The notes below the pieces were generated by a model. The model saw only the letters and a program-made list of their open reading frames with translations. It made no database searches and was not told the origin of the DNA. Of a stretch of 12,273 nucleotides of DNA, positions 7,372 through 12,273 are shown piece by piece. This stretch comes from Nitrospirota bacterium (GTDB lineage: Bacteria > Nitrospirota > Nitrospiria > Nitrospirales > UBA8639). The stretch lies in NCBI GenBank assembly GCA_029881175.1, contig JAOUNC010000034.1, positions 1 to 12,273 of the forward strand, read 5' to 3'. Each line of letters starts with the position of its first letter. Position 1 is the stretch's first letter. Both the position numbers and the translations under genes were made by a program.

Positions 7372-8640
7372 TTATCCCCATTTGGCAGCCATCTTTCTAG
7401 GTATTGGACCTAGGGCTGTCACGACAAGCCCCTTCAAATCTAATAATTTCCGACTTAATTGTTGAATTTCCTCTGGGGAAATTCGATCGATCGCTTTCAC
7501 CATTTCTTGTAGCGTCACATGTCGGCCTTGATACAGTTCATCTTTTGCCAACTTATTCATGCGCCCATATGTGCCTTCTAATCCCAACATTAAACTCCCT
7601 TTGAGTTGGGTTTTTGTTCGTTCCAATTCTTTGACTGACACCCCACGACTACACAATTTCTTTGTTTCCTTACAAATCTGGTCAATGACGGCCTCAACTT
7701 CCGTGGATCGTGTCGCCGCATACACCGTCAAAGTTCCTCCATCAAAAAAACTGGAAAGATTCGAATAAATCGTGTAAGCCAATCCCCGCTTTTCTCTGAC
7801 CTCTTGGAATAACCGCGAACTGACCCCTCCACCTAAAATGGTATTGAGCACATAAGCCACATAACGATCCGGATGCCCGACAGGAAGCCCTTTAAAACCC
7901 ACACAGAGATGGACTTGCTCTAGGGGTTTTTGATGAAAACTGTGTCGGGTTTGTGACTGCTCCGGCCAACGACTGTCGGCAACATTTGCTGGGAGCTTCA
8001 CCGCGCCCTCCACTTTCCACTTCCCAAAATATTCGTTGATTTGATCAAGCAAATGAGGAAATGAAAAATTCCCAGCCACCGTCACAATAGTGTTTTCCGG
8101 TCGGTAATGCTTCTGTTTGTACTGGAGAAGTACGCGGCGATCCAGTTGTCGCATTGATCGTGATGTCCCCAAAATTGGTCGCCCAACAGGATGATTCCCT
8201 AAGACATCCTTCGCATGCAACTCATGGATACAATCCTCAGGATCATCCTGAACCGTTCGGATTTCCTCAAGCACAATCTGCTTTTCCTTTTCGATATCTT
8301 TAGCCCCGAAACGCGAATGATGAATGAGATCAGCTAACAGATCAAAGCCAGCCCCCACTTGCTGATCTAAGACCTTGACATAAAACGCTGTGGATTCATG
8401 GCTAGTAAAGGCATTCATTTCACCGCCCAGTGCATCAATTTCATTGGAAATTTGGGAGGCCGTTCGTCTTCGTGTTCCCTTAAACATCATATGCTCAATA
8501 AAATGAGAGAGGCCTTCCTCGCCCTTCACTTCGTAACGACTACCCACATTCGCCCATACCCCCATGGCAACAGATCGTAACGAGGACATCCGCTCAAGCA
8601 CGACTCTCACGCCATTATCCAAGACAACTTTTTTGTACAC
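7372..8640 (-). CDS. M16 family zinc metallopeptidase (processing-peptidase-like)
   Basis: This is a cytosolic-type insulinase-family peptidase related to mitochondrial processing peptidase beta and to B. subtilis YmxG/MlpA. It probably degrades peptides or small proteins. The inverted zinc motif HFIEH gives ligands H46 and H50 and catalytic E49. The third ligand is expected 76 residues later and E126 in VLEEI is there, so the enzyme should be active. The C-terminal half carries the substrate-binding R/Y pair in REKRGLAYTIYS. No signal peptide is seen. The length from GTG 8640 is 422 residues, usual for single-unit M16B enzymes, and YKKVVLDNGVRVV is the canonical start. The frame is open further upstream, but an earlier start would overlap pnp and add unrelated sequence. 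It lies 25 nt downstream of pnp, a conserved linkage in many bacteria. Confidence 0.93.
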   Translation of the reverse strand: MYKKVVLDNGVRVVLERMSSLRSVAMGVWANVGSRYEVKGEEGLSHFIEHMMFKGTRRRTASQISNEIDALGGEMNAFTSHESTAFYVKVLDQQVGAGFDLLADLIHHSRFGAKDIEKEKQIVLEEIRTVQDDPEDCIHELHAKDVLGNHPVGRPILGTSRSMRQLDRRVLLQYKQKHYRPENTIVTVAGNFSFPHLLDQINEYFGKWKVEGAVKLPANVADSRWPEQSQTRHSFHQKPLEQVHLCVGFKGLPVGHPDRYVAYVLNTILGGGVSSRLFQEVREKRGLAYTIYSNLSSFFDGGTLTVYAATRSTEVEAVIDQICKETKKLCSRGVSVKELERTKTQLKGSLMLGLEGTYGRMNKLAKDELYQGRHVTLQEMVKAIDRISPEEIQQLSRKLLDLKGLVVTALGPIPRKMAAKWG

Positions 8641-8665
8641 GCTAATTAATACACCTATTAAAGGA

Positions 8666-10771
8666 TTAGGAGGAAGATTGATCTTTCTCCGCTTGTTCGG
8701 CCATGGCCTCTTTACGACTGAGGCGAATTTTTCCCTGTCGGTCAATCTCTAACACTTTGACTAAAATTTGTTCACCTTCAGAAATTTCTTCAGCCACGGA
8801 TTCCACACGATGTGGCGCCAATTGGGAGATATGGACAAGCCCATCCATATTTGGAAGGATTTCCACAAACGCGCCAAAATCTACAATTTTTTTAACCGTT
8901 CCCAAGTAGATTCTTCCGATTTCCGCTTCTTCTACTAAATTGCGCACCATGTCCATCGCTTTTTGAGCCGAAACCCCGTCTACAGCGGCAATTGTCACGA
9001 TCCCGGTATCTTCTACATTCATTTTCACGCCACATTCGGAAATAATTCCGCGAATCACTTTCCCTCCTGGGCCAATGATATCTCGGATCTTATCTTGCTT
9101 GATTTGAATGGTGCTGATACGAGGGGCGTAAGGAGCCAATTCAGTGCGAGGAACCTTCAGACATTCTTCCATTTTCTCTAAAATCGTCAGGCGGCCTTCC
9201 CGTGCCTGCGCGAGAGCTTGCCGCATGAGGGTTGACGTGACTCCACCAATCTTAATATCCATCTGCAAGGCTGTCACACCATCTTTGGTGCCAGCTACCT
9301 TGAAGTCCATATCTCCTAAATGATCTTCCATGCCTGAAATATCAGACAAAATGGCCAGTTGATCACCTTCTAGGATCAACCCCATCGCAATCCCAGCCAC
9401 TGGCGCTTTGATTGGCGCAGCGGAATCCATAAGGGCCAACGTTCCACTACAAATCGTCGCCATCGAGGAAGATCCGTTGGATTCCAACACCTCAGAAACA
9501 ATCCGGATCGTGTAGGGAAACTCTTCCTTCGTCGGGAGCACGGCGCTCAGGGCTCGCTCAGCTAATTTCCCATGCCCAACCTCACGCCGCCCTGGCCCAC
9601 GGAGCATTTTGGCCTCACCAACGCTAAATGGAGGAAAATTATAATGCAACATGAACGAGCGAGAATATTCCCCTTCCAGAGCATCAATTCGCTGTTCATC
9701 ATCTGCCGTCCCTAAAGTCACCACGCCTAAGCTTTGAGTTTCCCCCCTGGTAAACAGGGCTGAGCCATGCGTTCGCGGCAAAATGCCAACTTCGCAGGTA
9801 ATGGGACGAATATCAGAGACCCCACGCCCATCAGCTCGGACTTTCTTTTCCAGAATCATTCGACGCACTTCGGAATATTCCAATGCATGGAAGACTTTTT
9901 TGACCTGCGATTTTCGCTCATCATCTTCCCCGGCCACCGCTTCAATTGATTCGAGAAGAATCTGATCGAACCGCTCCTGGCGATTGGCTTTTCCAGGGAT
10001 ATACATGGCTTCGCAAATAGCCGGAACTGCATGCGAACGAACCGCTTGCTCCACTTCGGCATTCAACGCCTCAACTTGGAAAGCTCGCTTGGCTTTCCCG
10101 ACCTTACCCTGCAGCTCCTGGATCGTCGCGATGATTTTTTTAATCTCAGCATGGGCAAGCTCAATAGCATCAATCATCATGTCTTCGGAAAGCCCATTGG
10201 CTCCTGCCTCAACCATCATCACCGCATCATTGGTGCCTGCCACAACCAAATTCAATTCACTTGTCTCCAATGTGCTGCGATCTGGATTGACCACAAAATC
10301 CCCGTTGACACGACCAATCCTCACGGCGGCCAAGGGGCCCGCACAGGGAATGTCAGACACGGCCAACGCGGCAGAGGCAGCCACCATGCCCATCACATCA
10401 GATGTCATGGTTTGATCAATGGAAAGCACGGTCACAATGATTTGGGTTTCATAATAAAAGCCATCCGGCATCAGGGGTCGAATTGGACGGTCAATCAGAC
10501 GGCTGGTCAACACCTCTTTTTCGCTAGGCGCTCCTTCCCGACGAAAAAACCCGCCAGGAATTTTTCCCGCAGCATAGAATTTCTCTTGGTAATTCACCGT
10601 GAGGGGTATGAAACCTGCGTCAGGCTTGAGCGTCTTGGAAGACACCGCCGTGGCCAAAACCACCGTATCAGCATAGGTCGCCAACACTGCGCCATCTGCC
10701 TGTTTGGCCATACGCCCAGTTTCTAACCGAAGCGGACGACCACCAACTTCCATTTCAACGACATGAATCAT
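8666..10771 (-). CDS. pnp: Polyribonucleotide nucleotidyltransferase (PNPase)
   Basis: PNPase is the phosphorolytic 3'-to-5' exoribonuclease of mRNA decay and also adds heteropolymeric tails. It is a homotrimer and often part of the degradosome. The 701-residue product is full length: a first RNase PH domain with FFRREG (75-80) and the SRLIDRPIRPL segment, an all-helical linker, and a second, catalytic RNase PH domain with GPGRREVGHGKLAERAL, NGSSSMATICSG and HLGDMDFKVAGTKDG. The last carries the Asp residues matching the E. coli metal-binding site. A KH domain (IIGPGGKVIRGI) and a C-terminal S1 domain (GAFVEILPNMDGLVHISQL) follow. ATG 10771 has GAAAGG 7 nt upstream and gives the usual short N-terminal strand. 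It lies 174 nt downstream of rpsO. A possible promoter and hairpin in that gap suggest separate or processed expression. Confidence 0.98.
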   Translation of the reverse strand: MIHVVEMEVGGRPLRLETGRMAKQADGAVLATYADTVVLATAVSSKTLKPDAGFIPLTVNYQEKFYAAGKIPGGFFRREGAPSEKEVLTSRLIDRPIRPLMPDGFYYETQIIVTVLSIDQTMTSDVMGMVAASAALAVSDIPCAGPLAAVRIGRVNGDFVVNPDRSTLETSELNLVVAGTNDAVMMVEAGANGLSEDMMIDAIELAHAEIKKIIATIQELQGKVGKAKRAFQVEALNAEVEQAVRSHAVPAICEAMYIPGKANRQERFDQILLESIEAVAGEDDERKSQVKKVFHALEYSEVRRMILEKKVRADGRGVSDIRPITCEVGILPRTHGSALFTRGETQSLGVVTLGTADDEQRIDALEGEYSRSFMLHYNFPPFSVGEAKMLRGPGRREVGHGKLAERALSAVLPTKEEFPYTIRIVSEVLESNGSSSMATICSGTLALMDSAAPIKAPVAGIAMGLILEGDQLAILSDISGMEDHLGDMDFKVAGTKDGVTALQMDIKIGGVTSTLMRQALAQAREGRLTILEKMEECLKVPRTELAPYAPRISTIQIKQDKIRDIIGPGGKVIRGIISECGVKMNVEDTGIVTIAAVDGVSAQKAMDMVRNLVEEAEIGRIYLGTVKKIVDFGAFVEILPNMDGLVHISQLAPHRVESVAEEISEGEQILVKVLEIDRQGKIRLSRKEAMAEQAEKDQSSS

Positions 10772-10870
10772 ATTTCAACCTTTCTGATCCTGGGAGGCTC
10801 CCCCTTGGTATTGCATTTGTGGGTCCTGCTTCGGATGGGAGAATGTGTGCATGGCTTGCCCGACCATACT

Positions 10871-10900
10871 ATTTTATCTAATTTTTCGTTTCTCTGTGAA
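10871..10900 (-). promoter_or_regulatory. Candidate promoter for pnp within the rpsO-pnp gap
   Basis: On the - strand TTCACA (10895-10900) and TAAAAT (10871-10876) are separated by 18 nt, a reasonable sigma70-type pair. The predicted start near 10864 would leave a leader of about 93 nt before the pnp ATG. This fits the general pattern of pnp having its own promoter in addition to read-through from rpsO. Confidence 0.4.
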
Positions 10901-10907
10901 CATTCTG

Positions 10908-10933
10908 CTCTCGATTCCTCGATGGTTCGAGAG
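10908..10933 (-). other. Hairpin between rpsO and pnp (possible processing site)
   Basis: CTCTCGA (10908-10914) and TCGAGAG (10927-10933) are perfect 7-bp complements around a 12-nt loop, starting 12 nt after the rpsO stop. No U tract follows on the transcribed strand, so it is not a standard intrinsic terminator. In E. coli the same intergenic position holds structures cut by RNase III and RNase E that control pnp. A similar role here is inference. Confidence 0.45.
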
Positions 10934-10945
10934 AAAAGACCCGGA

Positions 10946-11215
10946 CTACTTCCGGATACCTAAAGCCGCAATAATGGCTTGATATTTCCCTTCATCTCCC
11001 CGTCGCAAATAATCTAAGAGCTTGCGACGCTGGCTCACCATCTTTAATAAGCCCCTACGGGAATGATTGTCTTTTTTGTGCGTTTTAAAATGATCCGTCA
11101 AGCTCGTGATTCGCTTGGTCAATATCGAAATCTGGACCTCTGAAGATCCCGTATCTCGATCATGAATTTGCTGCGATGCAACGGCTGCCGTCTTTTCTTC
11201 TTTAGTCAATGCCAT
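10946..11215 (-). CDS. rpsO: 30S ribosomal protein S15
   Basis: S15 binds the central domain of 16S rRNA early in small-subunit assembly and contacts 23S rRNA in bridge B4. The 89-residue length is exactly canonical. The [12 protein letters not shown] segment (18-29), the [12 protein letters not shown] loop (46-57) and the RRKLLDYL helix are family hallmarks carrying the rRNA-contact residues. ATG 11215 has a near-perfect AAGGAGG a few bases upstream, the strongest ribosome binding site in this cluster, as expected for a ribosomal protein. It sits between truB and pnp, the standard bacterial order. Many bacteria autoregulate rpsO through its leader. I could not define such a pseudoknot here. 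Confidence 0.98.
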   Translation of the reverse strand: MALTKEEKTAAVASQQIHDRDTGSSEVQISILTKRITSLTDHFKTHKKDNHSRRGLLKMVSQRRKLLDYLRRGDEGKYQAIIAALGIRK

Positions 11216-11262
11216 AATGCCTCCTTCAGGATATTCTCTTCTGCTGCTGCTAAATCCACACG

Positions 11263-11268
11263 ATTATA
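11263..11268 (-). promoter_or_regulatory. Candidate -10 element for rpsO
   Basis: A perfect TATAAT on the - strand lies about 47 nt before the rpsO ATG and would give a leader of roughly 40 nt. The -35 region is poor: at 17-19 nt only AT-rich TTATATT-like sequence is found. So it is either a weak-(-35) promoter or chance. The 109-nt truB-rpsO gap otherwise holds only the rpsO ribosome binding site. Confidence 0.35.
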
Positions 11269-11324
11269 TTGAGAACGATGACATAAATATAAACTCGGTA
11301 TCTACTGGCTTCACAATATCTTTT

Positions 11325-12269
11325 TCAGCCCAATACGGCATCCATTATTAACATTGGCCCATTCTGCCCTGGCTGCAATGAAGGACCTACCCCTAATGCT
11401 AATAAAGACCCATCCTGGCTTTTCACTCGAACCCGCATGCTTCCTGTGGAAGCGACCAGGGTGGCTTTCTCGTCGGCCCATTCTATGCGATTCCAAGGAA
11501 TGGCATTCCCATGAAGGACCTTCCGCGCATCGTCCCCATTCACACGAACGGCAGGGAATTCTTCTAACACACGATCTAGACTCCACCAGGCATTCTCAAA
11601 TCTGGATAATTCCACCCCATCAGTAAGGGAATCCATATCAACCGCCTGATCAAGATGCAACGGTCCAACCCGTCGACGTTGCAACCATTTTAAATGCCCC
11701 CCAACGCCCAAACGATCTCCAATATCAGCACACAACGTCCGGACATATGTTCCCTTGGAACAGGCTACACGAAAACTGACTTCGGGGATCGCCACTCGCT
11801 GAATTTCCAACTCATGAATCACCACCGTTTTGGCCTGTCGTTCAACAGTCTGCCCTTTCCTGGCTTTTTTATACAAGGGCTGCCCACCAACTTTGACGGC
11901 GGAATACATTGGGGGAACTTGTTGAATCGCCCCATGAAAACCCAGGAATGCCGCCCGAACATCGGCTTCAGATACGGCCGAACACGATTTCTCTTCCAGC
12001 ACTTTTCCCCATACATCTTGGGTATCAGTGGTCTGCCCTAATTGAAGGACCGCCGCATATTCTTTATCCCAATCCAAGAGGTACTGCGCGATTTTAGTTC
12101 CCTTCCCAATTAACACGGGCAGCACCCCCGTGGCATGGGGATCCAACGTTCCAGCATGACCAACCTTTTGAATGCCCAAAATCCCCCGAACCCTTTTCAC
12201 AACATCGTGAGAGGTCCAGCCATCAGGTTTATTGACAATCAACACCCCATGCAGCCCGCCTGGCAGCAT
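11325..12269 (-). CDS. truB: tRNA pseudouridine(55) synthase TruB
   Basis: TruB converts U55 of the T-loop to pseudouridine in nearly all tRNAs and also acts as a tRNA-folding chaperone. The 314-residue product shows GVLIVNKPDGWTSHDVV at the N terminus and the catalytic motif HAGTLDPHATGVLP with nucleophile D43. PPMYSAVKVGGQPLYKKAR and GTYVRTLCADIG, also family motifs, follow. The C-terminal part (FPAVRVNGDDARKVLHGN and beyond) is a PUA-like RNA-binding domain. The length matches E. coli TruB (314). The ATG at 12269 lies four bases from the window end, so an upstream start or the ribosome binding site cannot be checked. The first seven residues are longer than the minimal family start. rbfA, infB and nusA would be expected just outside the window. 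Confidence 0.96.
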   Translation of the reverse strand: MLPGGLHGVLIVNKPDGWTSHDVVKRVRGILGIQKVGHAGTLDPHATGVLPVLIGKGTKIAQYLLDWDKEYAAVLQLGQTTDTQDVWGKVLEEKSCSAVSEADVRAAFLGFHGAIQQVPPMYSAVKVGGQPLYKKARKGQTVERQAKTVVIHELEIQRVAIPEVSFRVACSKGTYVRTLCADIGDRLGVGGHLKWLQRRRVGPLHLDQAVDMDSLTDGVELSRFENAWWSLDRVLEEFPAVRVNGDDARKVLHGNAIPWNRIEWADEKATLVASTGSMRVRVKSQDGSLLALGVGPSLQPGQNGPMLIMDAVLG

Positions 12270-12273
12270 CGAG

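Noticed and set aside
7397..7413. CTAGGT/ACCTAG hairpin near the 3' end of the peptidase gene
   Set aside because: The stem is only 6 bp, lies inside the coding sequence and has no U tract, so it is not a convincing terminator.
8641..8745. Upstream extension of the M16 peptidase into pnp
   Set aside because: The extra 35 residues overlap the pnp C terminus and have no family similarity. GTG 8640 gives the canonical N terminus.
10031..10726. 231-codon + strand ORF antisense to pnp
   Set aside because: It is a shadow of the strongly conserved pnp gene, with no recognisable domain, promoter or ribosome binding site.
11240..11250. Short CTG-triplet run in the truB-rpsO gap
   Set aside because: Only three repeats are present, too few to be a meaningful microsatellite.
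1..12273. CRISPR array, tRNA, rRNA, insertion sequence, prophage or defence genes
   Set aside because: No regular direct repeats, cloverleaf-like sequence, transposase or phage proteins were seen on either strand.

Overview
This window is a compact bacterial chromosome segment, about half GC, carrying housekeeping genes on both strands and no sign of mobile DNA. The gene orders pdxJ-nnr-tsaE-mutS and truB-rpsO-pnp-M16 peptidase are ordinary bacterial arrangements. Protein style and base composition fit a Nitrospirota (Nitrospira-like) bacterium best, but this is an impression from reading, not a phylogenetic result.

Layout. Positions 1-335 hold an unassigned leader with a possible gene tail and a possible 84-codon ORF that overlaps the pdxJ start. 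From 336 to 5868, on the + strand, lies a tight cluster: pdxJ (pyridoxine 5'-phosphate synthase), nnr (bifunctional NAD(P)HX repair enzyme), tsaE (tRNA t6A ATPase) and mutS (mismatch repair). A strong two-way intrinsic terminator at 5871-5908 closes it.

Everything from 5932 to 12269 is on the - strand. Read in the direction of transcription (from high to low coordinates), it is truB, rpsO, pnp, an M16 zinc peptidase, and then two genes for small exported proteins that I cannot place in a known family. The first four are the classic tail of the nusA-infB-rbfA translation/RNA-decay region. The exported pair has its own good sigma70-type promoter just after the peptidase gene (TTGACA, 17-nt spacer, TAGCAT), a leader of about 140 nt and strong ribosome binding sites. 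It ends at the shared terminator.

How the genes work together. The + cluster groups cofactor synthesis and repair, tRNA modification and DNA repair. These are linked by operon structure rather than by one pathway. The - cluster covers tRNA pseudouridylation, ribosome assembly, mRNA decay and proteolysis. Possible internal promoters precede rpsO and pnp, and a hairpin lies between rpsO and pnp, where other bacteria process the transcript. The only part that could be a little-described system is the exported pair at 5932-7168. The two proteins may share a weakly similar strand-helix-strand module. No CRISPR array, tRNA, rRNA, transposase or phage gene was seen.
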